This document shows, in pieces, positions 12,236-26,212 of a stretch of 64,000 nt of DNA. The position numbers and the translations under genes are program-made. Source of the stretch: Prosapia bicincta (Eukaryota; Arthropoda; Insecta; Hemiptera; Cercopidae); contig JBAIZL010000005.1 of the NCBI GenBank assembly GCA_036971475.1, positions 180,032,886-180,096,885 of the forward strand, in the 5' to 3' direction. A model generated the notes under the pieces. The model was not told the origin of the DNA and did not search any database. It was given only the letters and a program-made list of their open reading frames with translations. Every line of letters starts with the position of its first letter. The stretch's first letter is position 1.

Positions 12236-13760
12236 AGTTTGTAATATCCCAAACTGAATACCTAAACTAACCATTTACAATATTGTAAGTAGCTTCAGTT
12301 CCTTATGTTTGTCTTAGGGCTAAGTGAATACCTAACTTGGCCATTTACAATATTGTAAGTAGCTTAAGTTTGTGTTAAAGTAACTTGACCATTTGTGAAT
12401 ACCCAACCTTAGGCCTACTATTTACAATACTGTAAGTTGCTAATGTTTTCATAGGACTAAGTGTATACCTAACCTAACCATTTACAATATTGTAAGTAGC
12501 TTCAGTTTCTGTTAAAGTAACTTGACCATTTGTGAATACCCAACCTTACCATTTACAGTAATGTAAGTTGATAATGTTTTCATAGGACTAAGTGTATACC
12601 TAACCTAACCATTTACAATATTGTAAGTAGCTTCACTTTGTTTTAAAGTAACTTGACCATTTGTGAATACCCAACCTTACTATTTACAATACTGTAAGTT
12701 GCTAATGTTTTCATAGGACTAAGTGTTTACCTAACCTAATCATTTACAATATTGTAAGTAGCATCAGTTTGTGTTAAAGTAACTTAACCAATTGAGGGAA
12801 CCTAACCTTACTATTTACAATACTGTAAGTTGGTAATGTTTTCATAGGACTAAGTGTTTACCTAAACTAACCACTTACAATATTGTAAGTAGCTTCACTT
12901 TGTGTTAAAGTAACTTGACCATTTGTGAATACCCAACCTTACTATTTACAATACTGTAAGTTGCTGATGTTTTCATAGGACTAAGTGTTTACCTAACCTA
13001 ATCATTTATAATATTGTAAGTAGCATCAGTTTGTGTTAAAGTAACTTAACCAATTGGGAAAACCTAACCTTACTATTTACAATACTGTAAGTTGATAATG
13101 TTTTCATAGGACTAAGTGTTTACCTATCCTAACCATTTACAATATTGTAAGTAGCTTCACTTTGTGTTAAAGTAACTTAGCCAATTGGGAAAACCTAACC
13201 TTACTATTTACAATACTGTAAGTTGCTAATGTTTTCATAGGACTAAGTGTTTACCTAACCTAACTATTTACAATATTGTAAGTAGCTTCAGTTTGTGTTA
13301 AAGTAACTTAACCATTTGTGAATACCCAACCTTACTATTTACAAAACTCTAAGTTGCTAATGTTTGTCATAGGACTAAGTGAATATTTTAACCATTTACA
13401 ATATTGTAAGTAGCTTCAGTTTCTAATGTTTGTCATAGGACTAAGTGAATATTTTAACCATTTACAATATTGTAAGTAGCTTCAGTTTCTAATGTTTGTC
13501 ATAGGACTAAGTGAATATTTTAACCATTTACAATATTTAAGTAGCTTCAGTTTCTAATGTTTGTCATAGGACTAAGTGAATATTTTAACCATTTACAATA
13601 TTGTAAGTAGCTTCAGTTTCTAATGTTTGTCATAGGACTAAGTGAATATTTTAACCATTTACAATATTGTAAGTAGCTTCAGTTTCTAATGTTTGTCATA
13701 GGACTAAGTGAATACCTAATCTAACCATTTACAATATTGCAGGTAGCTTTCGTTTGTGTT
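12236..13760. repeat. 66/131-bp tandem repeat array
   Basis: The word CATAGGACTAAGTG recurs at 12450, 12581, 12712, 12843, 12974, 13105 and 13236, an exact 131-bp spacing, so the left part is a dimeric repeat. The right part (13359-13750) is six near-identical 66-bp monomers (AATGTTTGTCATAGGACTAA). The dimer consists of two diverged 66-bp halves, so the 66-bp unit is ancestral. Each half carries the palindrome TTACAATATTGTAA or its TACTGTAA variant. No coding frame. Confidence 0.93.
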
Positions 13761-15164
13761 ATATTAAAAACTGAATACTAACTTGGCCATTTTTTATATT
13801 GTAATAGGCCTATTCCAAAACAAGTACCGAACCTAATCATTTAAATTATTTCACGTTTGTTATGTCACAAATGTATACAAAGTGATCAACATTTGTGGCA
13901 AATTACAATTATATTGGCTGCTTTAGATAGAAAACCTATGGTGGTCTAACAACATGACATACATACAAAGCGTATTCACACATACATACACGTGCGCGCT
14001 TGGTTTTAAGCCCAACACCCTAGAAATATCAAGATCTATGGACACAAGAGACACAATTATAAACTTAAGAAAAAAACGGTAGCAGAATCAGACGTTTCAA
14101 AATCAGAAAGAGAAATACAAGCAATGCATAGTTCTTCTGTAGGGATTCATTAGCCATACTGAAATGGAAGGCTAAAGAATCTGAAAGTAGGGGATTTGCA
14201 GTTCCAACTGTCATAATCTGCAAAAAACTGTATTACACAAACTGTTTAAAAATTAGTATTCTTTGTAAATCAAACAAAATACTAAAAATATATTACGTAA
14301 TTCACATATTAAGGCGCGTAGCTTGGGGATAGATTATATCCATTGATATGTTAAAGAGAGTAAAATCTTTTACAATACAGTATTACTCTTTACAGGTAAT
14401 AGAAGAGGGGTGCAAACGTAGCTTTGTCAAGCCAACCCCTCCCATTACGCCGTGCACAATATGTTGGAAAATTTAAAGTAGATCTGCAATAGTTTTCCCT
14501 TCTATCAGCAAATAGGCCTTCAATTTTAAACTAGTTTAGCTTCCTGGGCGGTTTTATTGGTTAGATAGAATTCTGGGGATTTCAATGGTGAAAGAATCGA
14601 AATGAATTTTCGACTTATTGTCGTAGCCAATAAATCTTTAAGCAAAGCCGATCTGTTTAGTGCGTACGAGAGAGCAGCGCACGCCGGGCAATTAAATTTA
14701 CATCAATTGAGCGAATAAACAAACAGCAGCGGGTCCAATTTCGTGATTTCCTGATTAAGGAAGCGACAGCTGTTCTCCCGGAAACAGGGTCACGTCTGCG
14801 CGTGGACTCTGACACCAGCGGGATTCCTTCATTGTCTTCGGCGGTCAAGAGGTCAGCGGTCAGTCCATCGTCTTCATTCATGAAACACAACTAATTGTGG
14901 TCTAAAGAGACAAACTTACTCACCATTGATAAACATTACTTGAGTAGGAAACAGCTGATGCTCCATTCTCCGCTCGCCATCTGATTGTTCGCCCAGCATC
15001 TGCAGTGAAAACGGTGTAGGCCTATAATTCTCCAAGAATTGTAATTTAATAGTGTTTTTTAAAAATATTATTAGATTAATACTTGCAGTAAAATTATCAG
15101 ATAATGACAAGACAATATTGCTCAAATTCACAAAATATGTCTACTTGTATATATGTGTTATTTA
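13761..15164. other. Spacer; less AT-rich stretch at 14640-14890, no gene accepted
   Basis: A less AT-rich segment at 14640-14890 contains GAATAAACAAACAGCAGCGG (forkhead-type TAAACA sites) and CAATTAAATT (homeodomain-type core). A 77-codon minus-strand frame across it opens only with TTG. It may be a conserved non-coding element, but that needs comparison with related genomes. The rest is AT-rich with nothing to name. Confidence 0.35.
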
Positions 15165-15264
15165 CTATACGGCGTCTCAGGTTAAGTTGAGGCAACCAGG
15201 TAGCTGGATGATTAGGACCGGTCTGGGCCTATGAATAAGTTGGGATAGCCCGGGGAGAACATCC
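15165..15264 (+). repeat. 100-bp direct repeat, left copy
   Basis: Starts CTATACGGCGTCTCAGG and ends GAGAACATCC. It matches the copy 484 bp downstream at about 90% by eye. Together the two copies enclose an orphan ORF. They may be terminal direct repeats of a small retroelement or a tandem duplication of an element end. Confidence 0.85.
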
Positions 15265-15559
15265 TCTAAAGGAGAAGTATCCCTTCTGGGACTCCGAGGA
15301 GGCAGACGAAACCAGCACTGAGCTGATCCCGGACGGCGAGCTTAGGACATCTTTTAAAGAAATTACTGAGCTCGTTCTGGCTCCGGGGGTCTACGTCCCG
15401 GACAAAGACTTCGCCGAAGGCAACATCCAGCTCTACGAAGAACTTATGAGGGACAATGAGGAAAAAGAGCTCAGGACTAAACTCCGGTGGCGCAACAAGC
15501 AGCGGGCATGGCGAAGGCGACGACGGAAGGAAGCTGAAGCAGCCTCTCTATTAAAATAA
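15239..15559 (+). CDS. Orphan basic ORF fragment, about 106 codons, no start codon
   Basis: I do not recognise this protein. The frame opens after a TAA at 15236 and runs to TAA, with no ATG near its beginning; the only in-frame Met is late (about residue 70). The third codon positions are GC-rich (CTC, CCG, GTC, GAC), quite unlike the AT-rich surroundings and like the retrotransposon ORFs at the right end of the window, which suggests real coding history. The product is acidic in its first two thirds (DSEEADETSTEL) and ends in a strongly basic stretch (WRRRRRKEAEAASLLK). AATAAA signals follow near 15579 and 15637. It lies almost entirely between two 100-bp direct repeats. Likely the C-terminal remnant of a mobile-element protein, or the last exon of an unseen gene. 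Confidence 0.4.
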   Translation, partial: VGIARGEHPLKEKYPFWDSEEADETSTELIPDGELRTSFKEITELVLAPGVYVPDKDFAEGNIQLYEELMRDNEEKELRTKLRWRNKQRAWRRRRRKEAEAASLLK

Positions 15560-15648
15560 GTATTTCTATGTATTTCAATAAATTGTATTTTTTCAAATTA
15601 TTTTTAAAGGTGTATTTTTGTTTGTAAAAATATTTTGAATAAATTTCC

Positions 15649-15748
15649 CTATACGGCATCTCAGGTTAAGTTGAGGCAAGCCAGGTAGTTGGGTGATTAG
15701 GATCGGTCTGGGCCTATGAATAGTTGGGACAGCCCGGCGAGAACATCC
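15649..15748 (+). repeat. 100-bp direct repeat, right copy
   Basis: Second copy, CTATACGGCATCTCAGG to GAGAACATCC. Similarity with the left copy stops sharply at ACATCC, where the left copy passes into the ORF and this one into unrelated AT-rich DNA. Confidence 0.85.
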
Positions 15749-16858
<1,110 letters not shown>

Positions 16859-18437
16859 TGTGTGTGTAAAAAAAGTAATACTAAAAAAAGTTAGTAAAAA
16901 CGGTTTTGTGTTTTCATAAATATCAGGCTAAATAAAGAGTTTATTTATAGTTTGTACTTTTATTTATTATTTGTTATAATATCATGTAGCTTAATACAAT
17001 TCATATAATTGAAAGTGATAGGACAAAGAAATATAGGAGCTTTAGTGATATATTGCCTAATATATTTTTCCCCATATAGTTACTGGTTGTAATAACTATA
17101 ACAGTTACTTACCATAGGTTCTTCTAGTGCAGAAGTAAAATGAGGTTGTGAAACAGGATTGGAAAACTTCATTGAAACTGTAGGGTGCTTTGAAATCATG
17201 TGCCTGTTTAAATTCAATTTGAAGTTTTGAAAGAAAACTTACTTTACTAATGTTACAAAATGCCATTTGACTTTACTAATTATTTTTACCCTCAGTAAAC
17301 AATGGTCAAATTACGCTCCGATTTTTTCTCCCGCTGTTTCTTTTGTTCCCTCTAGTCATTTCACTTTTAGGCACAGACTGTATTTATTGATTTATATATA
17401 TGTATATATATACTAAAAATAACACCTAAAAATAATCGACTTAAATGAAACCAATTATTATTAAATAAAAAAGGAACTACTTCAAACAAATCTGTTTCAG
17501 AATTATCTTTTGCAATCACAATCACATCACTGGGCGTCGATACAAAATCACCGTCAGTGAGTGAGAAGAGAAATTGAGAATCACAATCAAAGTATACAAA
17601 CAGGTTTTAATTTTCAGCTCATTTCGTTCTTTCCTTTTGTCAAATCAGTGGCTGAAACGCATCCCACTTCGACTCCAGGCTCCACCACATAAACAATGAA
17701 TAGTTTACGATAGACGACCTTCGCGTATCTAGTGTGACAATTGTAAACAGTTTGAGCCCCTTTTCACGGATAGGCGTGATTTGCCACTCCGTCGCAGTTT
17801 AGTTAGCCAAGAACCTACTGCTTCATCTTGCTACGAAACAGGCCGAACTGTGATTTACGAATAACAGTGACTAAATCACAGTTTTGCAAATCACTCTCCA
17901 TCACTGTTAGTCAGTGAGCACAAGATAAAGTCAAGACTAAATGAAGAGCTTATAAGAGACATTAATGTTTAATTTTTATAATTGTCATTTTATCTGAAAT
18001 CACTAATTTCGTATACATTTATTTTATAAATAAATAGACTACATATTCTACTTACAATTAAAAGGAAATTGACACCAAAGAACCCATAGTTTTTTTTAGC
18101 GCATCTTGCGATAAAAACATAAACTATAGTCTATTGCTTACAATAGATAGATTTAATACAATTATTAGAATAAATAAATGAATAAAATAAACGTTGTATA
18201 GTATCGATTTTCTCGACAGGCAAATGACCGGAAGAACTGTTGAAACAAAATGTTTACCTCATTGTATTTTCGCAAAAATAAAACTAATACAACTGTTTTA
18301 AATTTTAAAACTCTCATGTCTGGCCCGTTGACGTCGGATTTGCATATTGAAATGCACCTGTACACCTTGGCGCCAAACTACAAGACGGCCATTTTATTTC
18401 CGGCTTTATTAAATCGAATTGCAGTCGTACTAACTAA
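16859..18437. other. Spacer with one short perfect stem-loop
   Basis: No gene. At 17846-17883 a 12-bp perfect inverted repeat (AACTGTGATTTA / TAAATCACAGTT) encloses a 14-base loop. Bases 17640-17900 are less AT-rich than the surroundings. The rest shows nothing. Confidence 0.45.
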
Positions 18438-18667
18438 CTGAAATATGCTTTCTCACAAAGCACTGTACTTGATTATTAAAATATCCCAACTAGTCAGAAG
18501 AAGAAGAACCAAATTGATTCAGATGGCAGCGTGTTGTAGCCTATGCTTAACCAATTGAAATATGCTTTCTCACAAAGCACTGTACTTGATTATTAAAATA
18601 TCCCAACTAGTCAGAAGAAGAAGAACCAAATTGATTCAGATGGCAGCGTGTTGTAGCCTATGCTTAA
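18438..18667. repeat. Perfect 117-bp tandem duplication
   Basis: The block beginning TGAAATATGCTTTCTCACAAAG near 18439 is repeated with no visible change beginning near 18556; the copies end at CTATGCTTAAC. The lack of differences points to a very recent duplication or an assembly artefact. Confidence 0.93.
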
Positions 18668-20261
18668 CAGAACCGAGCTACGGCGTATGCGTTGGAAATT
18701 ATCACGGTCATAGGAAACAAATGTATATCTTTATTAATTTCTCTATAGGCCTACTAACTATTTCCGTGAATATTAAATGTAAACAGAGAAGCGGTGGATC
18801 GAATACCCGCTTTCTTGTGTAACGTCTATTTCGCGTGCTACTCCATCCCTTCCGGTGATCGATATTCCAGGATAAATAACGATACAGCCCTTGCCCCGTA
18901 TGATTCAGATCGCGACCAAACATGAGGCTCTGTTAAATAAATCGCAGTGTTTAATGTTCGCGTGTAGCTCACGACAGTTCGCAGAAGTAATGATTCTTTT
19001 ATGGGACAAGTGCAGACTTGCATACAGTGCGGGTATCGTAAGCCTGTCAATATAAGGGACGGACCGCGCATGCGCTTGCAAGGGAAGATGCCGTTTTAGC
19101 TTGTCATTTGAAATTTATGCTCCAATGTACTAAAAATATTAGTTAAATGTTAAATTTTAACCGAATGACATATGTCTAGCAATACAACTAACCTTTAGAA
19201 GTTATAGGTTAATCATGTTTAATATAGATCACAAATATTTTATTCTAAATCGTTGTTTAATATTTTGCTTGAATTAGAAAAAAGACTAAAACGTAAGAAC
19301 TATTTACATGGAACTAGGAGAAGAGTTTAAACAGGAAATCACAGGTTTTTAACAATGAAATGAAGACGAACTCATACTGAGTAAAAGTATAGTTTTTTAT
19401 CGGATATTCTTGCAGCGGTGTCGCTTGTTTTCCTTAAATTAAAACTTACCTCTCTGAGATTTTTGCTGCCGAGACGATTCATGCATGTTAGCTCTCAAGT
19501 TTTAACGTGTCTGCCATTATTTATTTGTTCCCATTTGAATCCATTAACAAATCTTCCGAGCCTATCTATTTCCTTCAGTGTATTCTAACTGGGATAAACA
19601 AAGTAGCCTAGTTAAACTTCCGCGGTTCCCTACACCTTCCGCAGCTTCTCATGAAATCAATTTCTGTAGTCATTGGTATCTTCTGCGGCTGCTTATGAAA
19701 TCACTATCTGTAGCAATGATTCTTCTTCGACAGCCTTTCCTAACATTTGAAAGGCTGTATAAAGTGTCACCTTAAAAAATAATTTTGTCTATAGATGTTT
19801 CTTATCGTAGGTTCTTGAATTTGGTTTTCTCGTTGTTGAAAATAAACTCTAGATTTAGGCTTGTTCAATCGCGTTTTCTTTTATTGTGTCTGTTTCTTAG
19901 CTTCGTTCATTCAAGTCGTTCATTCTATCAGATAACATATCCGCCTTTAGGTTACTCTATCGTGAACAACAACGCTTTACAAAATTCTTGTGCCCATTTT
20001 GCTACATAAAATAATACATTCTGATGTTTTTGTCCATGAGGCTCAATGAAAATTTAGTACAGTAAATTTCAGAAAACTCTACTAAAGCAAAACGTTTCGG
20101 ATTGAACGAGCCGATTTTTGTTTTAGTATCTCGAGTTATAGATTTTCATTAACTTATTTAAATTATAAGTTTGACAAGTCAATTATTTTTGAAAACGATA
20201 AATAACTCAATTTGCATCCTATACGTGTTTATTGTGAATTTGTCATTTTTACACAAGAAAA
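18668..20261. other. Spacer, CpG-containing around 18790-19080
   Basis: Bases 18790-19080 carry many CpGs (TTTCGCGTGC, GATCGCGACC, GACCGCGCATGCGC) and short words such as ATCGATA and GTTAAATAAATCGC that could bind homeodomain or forkhead factors. This is suggestive only. No ORF is accepted. Confidence 0.35.
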
Positions 20262-21256
20262 GCTGCGCTCTGGAAACTTGAAATGTGAATTGAGCAGAGC
20301 TGGCTCAGCAAAGTGAAATTTCCTTTATAGAAGTAAAATGTACATTCCTCATTCTGGAAACGTGAAATGTGGATTAAGCAGAACTGGCTTCTGGAATCGT
20401 GAGATATGTAGCCTATTCAGCAGAACTGGTATTTGGAAACGTAGAATGTGCATCAGTAGTGCTGGCTTCTGAAAACGCTAGTTATGTAGCCTGTGCAGCA
20501 GAACTAGAATTTGGAAACGTGAAATGGGGATTCATTAAAGCTGACTTTTGAAAACGCGAGATATGTAGCCTATTCAGCAGAACTGGTATTTGGAAACGTG
20601 AAATGTGGATTCAGCAGACTTTACTTCTGGAAACGTGAGATAAGTGTATTCAGCAGAACTAGTAACTAGAAACGTGAAATGTGCATCAGTAGAGCTGCTC
20701 CTGAAAACGCGAGTTATGTAGCCTATCCAGCAAAACTGGAATTTGGAAACGTGAAATGGAGATTCATTAGAACTGACTTCTGAAAACGCGAGATATCTAG
20801 CTTGTTCAGCAGAACTAGAATTAGGAAACGTGAAATGTGCATCAGTAGAGCTGGCTCCTGAAAACGCGAGTTATGTAGCCTATCCAGCAAAACTGGAATT
20901 TGGAAACGGGAAATGGGGATTCATTAGAGCTGTCTTCTGAAAACGCGAGATATGTAGCCTATTCAGCAGAACTAGAAATTGGAAACGTGAAATGTGGATT
21001 CAGTAGAGGTGATTTCTATAAACCAGAGATATGTATCAAGCAGAACTGGTATCTGGAAACGTGAAATGTGCATCAGTAGAGCTGGCTTCTGAAAACGCGA
21101 GTTATGTAGCCTGTTCAGCAGAACTGGTATTTGGAAACGTGAAATGTGGATTCAGTAGAGGTGGCTTTTGAAAACGTGAGATATGTAGCCTATTCAGCAG
21201 AATTAGAATTTGGAAACGTGAAATGTGGATTCAGTAAAGGTGGCTTCTGATAACCA
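20262..21256. repeat. Tandem array, about 79-bp unit, roughly twelve copies
   Basis: The anchor GGAAACGTGAAATG recurs at intervals of about 78-79 bp (20356, 20435, 20513, 20592 and onward). Each unit is two related halves: GCTGGCTTCTGAAAACGCGAG and GAACTGGTATTTGGAAACGTG, each followed by an ATTCAGCAG or CATCAGTAG link. Copies are moderately diverged and indels break any frame. Confidence 0.9.
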
Positions 21257-24200
21257 AATATGTGCATTGACCAAAGCTACCCACATTTGAGAATTGAAAC
21301 AAGTAACCATTTACCCGCCAGGTCTTTTTTTGTTCTGGTTTAGTGCTATATATTTACAAATGTTTTGAATGACTCAATATATCACAGGTTTTCCTGATAT
21401 ATATATTTTTGAAATAATAGGGGAAAGAAGTAAATTTAATACAACTTTGATATCTACACTGTGATAAATAACAGCTCTTAATTACCTAACGACAGATTTA
21501 GGGTATTGACATAATACTGAATCATATCGTTATATTGCACTATTATCATAGGAAATACCGGTTCAACAGAGGAAATAGTCCCCCATTTAAAATTGATTTC
21601 TTTGAATTGCTCCTGAAATTAAAATTCATTTAGATGAGGGCTTTCATAATTCTGTCTTGATAAACCTTTGAGTGGAGTTATAACAAATTCGATTTTTGGG
21701 CTGGACTTTACGTGTGTTGATTTCACTCATAATTAATAATAGTTAAGATACTATTTTCCCACGCAAACAATTTCTAAGCTCCGAATGCCATTGCCTTACC
21801 ATTACTTGCAATTATTTACCACCGAATGCCTTTACAGACCTTTAGTGTATCTCTCCCTTACCTAAAAAATGACCACACTCTCAAGATTAGTTAAAGGTCG
21901 AATTTTTGAGTTATAATGTAATGGTTCATTGGATTTCCGTCTGGCCATTCTGAATACGACAGATGCACCCAGTGGCACTTGCGGGGTACATTACCCCCTC
22001 ACTGTACATTTGCATATATTCTATAAACTCCCACTGATGGAAAACCTTGTAAAATTATTTTTTCAACCGTAATAACAGATAAAAACTAAGTTTTGGTGGA
22101 AATTGATTCCATTTTGGTGTGAAGACAAAAGGGACTTGCTCTGAATAAGGAGATTAACAAGTCAAATACTATTTTTTATATAGTCTAAAGTAAGCCTCTT
22201 GGCAAATAATAAAACTTTTCCCAAACTCTATTAGTGACGACATCACTCATCTTCTTTTTCTTAAACCTGTGTTTCATATGTTTTAACTCTTGGTTTTAAG
22301 TATTTATTACAATGTTTTGTCCATCTTTGTAACCAATAAAACCTAAAACACAGTTTATGGTTCTTTCAAACTGTGTAACACACTATGATCAGTTATTTAT
22401 CGTGATCATTGGAACAAACTGTAACGTTGGACCTACATAACTTGGTTTGTGTGTCACGGTTTTTGACAATACTTATTTGCCCAAAGAAATTAAACAAATT
22501 GATGTGATTTTCCTTAAAATCATTTGAAATAGCAATAATTATTGTTCTCAAATATCAATTGTTCTCAATAATATCAGTAGGTCTAAATACAAAAGTGTTT
22601 AACGGAGGGTAATATTTCATTTGTAAAGCAAAATATTAGGTCTACAGTTTTGAGGTTAATTAGAACGCAATTATTAATAAAATTTTTCGTGCTTTGATAT
22701 ATACAAATATTCGTAGCATCTAATATTTATACTGTTCACTAATAAGCAACGAAAAACCGAAATTATTAAAGGGACAAGGTTGACATTTTGTGGTTATATT
22801 CGTTTCATAACATGGAAGTTTTGATAAAACGTCATAACATGCCCTATAAGGCCTAGGTAAAATGCCACTGTCTATAACAGTTGGCTTTGGAACACGAAAG
22901 CTATTAGCTGTTTTAAATTCGGTAAATTCCCATAGTGTATAGCAGTTGTGTTTGGAAAACGTAAGGTAAAATAATGAGCTTTGTAAGTGTCAACAAAAAT
23001 AAAATCGATTCAAATATAAACTCAAGGTTTGGATATAAATCCACAATAACACGAATGTTTACACACACCGTTGATGTATTGTTGAAGTTTCACTTAAATG
23101 CAAAAATATTTGTTGGCTGTAGTCTAATATTAATAGTCTATATTTATTTTATAAGTTGTACTTACTTAAGAAATATACATATATGTTGGATGCAGTCGTG
23201 CTTATTTTAAATATATTTAATATCTAATTGGAAGTATACTTTGTTTAAGATTTAGAGTAAGCACCCCATTGCAAAACACTGCTAAAATTAGCAGAATTCA
23301 GTGGCCTAAAGTGTAATGCTTTACACAAGCCTCTTGTTAAAATAAGCTTGCATTTATTGTGTCAATACTGGACAAAATAAAGTCATGTGTTTCATCTTTA
23401 TTGTGGCCTTAGCAATCCCATAATGCAACACTTAACGACATAACAACACCTGCACGTGTTTATATTAACACACTCTAATATTAGGGCCTACTGTGTGTGC
23501 TGTTCTTGAAATAACAAGCTGAACATTGTTTCATGATACATAATGTAATCTAAAGGAAAACTTAATTTCTTGAATTTAATTTCAGGGAGGCTTGTATTGA
23601 AAATTTCCTTCAGGGAGGTTTTGTAAGCTGATGGGGTTGAACATTCCTGGGAAGAGGGCAGGGAACTAGTTGAACATTCCTGTTAAGAGGACTGGGAACT
23701 AATTTATACATCAAAGACAAAATAATAAAAAAAAAACTTTGACAAAAGAAGTAAATTATAGATGTTTTAAATTCAAATAAATCACAAAGTTTAAAATTAC
23801 TCAATAAAGATTAAGTCTAAGTACATGTAGGCCTACAGGTGTGGTATTAGGTAATAGTTAAAGATTTGTAAGAATTAACAATGTTTTAATATCAAACTAT
23901 AAATTTGTATGAACTATAAATCTATAAAGAAATACTGAATCTTTGAAAGTTCGTTAAACCCTCATGCTACGTTACAGATGTGTTCTCTTATATTTAGGCC
24001 ACACTCATGGATATCAGTCCATCTAGGCGTTCGCATATTGAAGTATTTTATAGATACATTTACTAACAGCTCTCAGTCTACTGTCAACTAGTTGTATAAC
24101 AAACTTTCCTTGAACTATATATAAACATTTAGGCTTGAAAATAAAATGGAGAAATCGTCTATATAATAAATTAAGACTTACTTATCCTCAGAGATGTTAT

Positions 24201-24707
24201 CCTTGAGCACAGAGAACAAACCTCATTAACAAAGGTCTATCAAGAATAAACATTCTACATAAAACAATTACATAGTTCAATACGCACATGTCACGACAGC
24301 CTACCAGCAGGTACGCCTAATAGAGGACACGCACCTCTCGTTTGTAGGCAGTTTCAGTGTCCTTACCCATGCTGCCCATGAAAACCTTCTACGCCTCCAA
24401 AGCTAGGTGCGTCCCCCAGTTCAAGAATCCCTGCTATAGTTTTTGACGACGTGCTTAGTTATTGAGGCCAATCATTCCCTCCTATTGCTTCCAGAAATCT
24501 GCATTATAGTGTTTCTATATAGACTAAAGGTTTTACACAAAGCGTGGCATTTCCTTTGATGTTTTGTTATGATTAATTTCCACTTATTAAGGCATAGAAC
24601 ACCTTTCAGAGCCCGACTTAGCGAAAACTGTTTTTTAGAATCATTTTGCAAAAACATAATTTCAATGTAGCTTTACGACGTCTTAGAAAACAGCAAACTT
24701 CACCTGT
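21257..24707. other. AT-rich spacer, no gene seen
   Basis: Only minor repeats: a degenerate pair near 22870-22965 (AGTTGGCTTTGGAACACG / AGTTGTGTTTGGAAAACG) and a 34-bp tandem pair at about 23636-23702 (GTTGAACATTCCTG). No ORF with recognisable features. Confidence 0.5.
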
Positions 24708-24859
24708 TCTAAAATAATCACCTTTAAAATGATCACCTAACATAATCACCTTTAAAATAATCACCTAAAATAATCACCTTTAAAATGATCACCTAAAATA
24801 ATCACCTTTTAAATGATCACCTAAAATAATCACCTTTAAAATGATCACCTAAAATAATC
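24708..24859. repeat. 28-bp tandem repeat
   Basis: About five and a half copies of CTAAAATAATCACCTTTAAA plus ATGATCAC, with a few substitutions. Confidence 0.9.
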
Positions 24860-24912
24860 TGATGAACTGACTAAAATATTATAAAACCTTTTTTTATTAT
24901 CATGGTTATTAT

Positions 24913-24938
24913 AGCAACCATATTATAATATGGTTGCT
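24913..24938. repeat. 26-bp perfect palindrome
   Basis: AGCAACCATAT and ATATGGTTGCT flank a central TATA, pairing perfectly. Function unknown. Confidence 0.85.
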
Positions 24939-25938
24939 GGTTTGATCCGATAATGGGCCGGCAGATAGTATTTTGTATTAGTTCATATTCAATTGACAGG
25001 TTTATCGTAATATTCCACAATACTTTAATATTACTATCCCTCTTGTTGCATTTATCACGTGTTAGTGTGAACTTCGCTAAACATTTTAATAAATTACGTT
25101 TCTTAATTTCGACAGGTGATATTTGATGTAAACCAATTCGAATATACCAAACAAATATTAATTTAGATTCGAAAATAAGCCTATTCGTTGAGATAGTTCT
25201 TCGAATGCAATTTGAAGGGTTTGGAGCTTTCAGTAAACAACTCTTTATTCTTCAAATCTTCTTCATATTTCTACTACAATTCATTAGATATTTAATAATA
25301 ATGAAAAAAATTTATTTTCACTATCTGAGGCTGTAGAAGTATATCGAAACGTTGGTAGTTGGGAAAAAGTAAGGCAATAGTCAAATTCTCTTTGGCGACC
25401 AAATACTTATACTTTTGATTAAACACTCACGAGCTCACTAGCTGGAAAATCTTTATGTTTACACGTGGTGGGACTAGTTAAGGTAAAACTATTTTTGCTT
25501 ATACATATGTAGGTTTACTTCGCAGATTTTACTCTTACTAAACAATTTTTCAATTACAACGCATCAGACGTGAGTGCCTCGGTTAGTTTGCTTCTTTTGC
25601 CTCTATCACGTTTTCCTAGCACTTTCTTTACGACCCGTACAAAGACTTGTTTAGTTCTAAATATTTACAAACATAGTTTACTTTCTATTCCAATAACTTT
25701 TACAATTCTATTTCACAATTGATTACTTTCTGTGCCCCTATAACAGCTGACATTTTTACTTAGGGTTTTTATATATATTAGCTTAAATCTAATGCCCAGC
25801 CTACCTCATCCCATTAGACGTTTTATAAAAGACAGGTTTTTCAAATTTGTAATTAAACATTATTTCACCTACTAATATATAACTACCTTATTCATATCAT
25901 ATAGGCCCTATAATAATATATATCTTATTTATGTTTAA
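24939..25938. other. AT-rich spacer, no gene seen
   Basis: A CGAAACGTTGG word near 25345 preceded by CTGAGGCT weakly resembles the recurrent motif described in findings, but without a clear hairpin. Nothing else. Confidence 0.45.
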
Positions 25939-25995
<57 letters not shown>

Positions 25996-26004
25996 TATAT
26001 ATAT

Positions 26005-26074
<70 letters not shown>
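25939..26074. repeat. Long (TA)n microsatellite
   Basis: About 135 bp of TA dinucleotides interrupted near 25990-26010 by AAATATA and GACTA. Confidence 0.97.
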
Positions 26075-26077
<3 letters not shown>

Positions 26078-26131
26078 AGCTTAAATATAAGCTTTATATA
26101 TATTATTATAAGCTTTTATATTATATTTATA

Positions 26132-26212
26132 TGTAAATTCAATAAATTATTCTTGTATATATATAGAACATAAGTCAAAATACAAATACAAGAATTATAA
26201 TTGAATTTACAA
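26132..26212. repeat. Short imperfect inverted repeat at the retroelement 3' edge
   Basis: GTAAATTCAATAAATTATTC with its TTGTA extension pairs with a complement ending at 26212 (TACAAGAATTATAATTGAAT). It borders the 3' end of the Penelope-like fragment on its downstream side. Confidence 0.6.

Noticed and set aside
12236..13760. Regularly spaced palindromes resembling a CRISPR array
   Set aside because: The 'spacers' are themselves repeated and the genome is animal; this is a satellite array.
14657..14890. 77-codon minus-strand frame in a less AT-rich segment
   Set aside because: Opens only with TTG; the segment may be non-coding regulatory DNA instead.
20080..20110. Another copy of the GAAACG motif (ACGTTTCGGATTGAACGAG)
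   Set aside because: It lacks the TGATGA word and a convincing hairpin.
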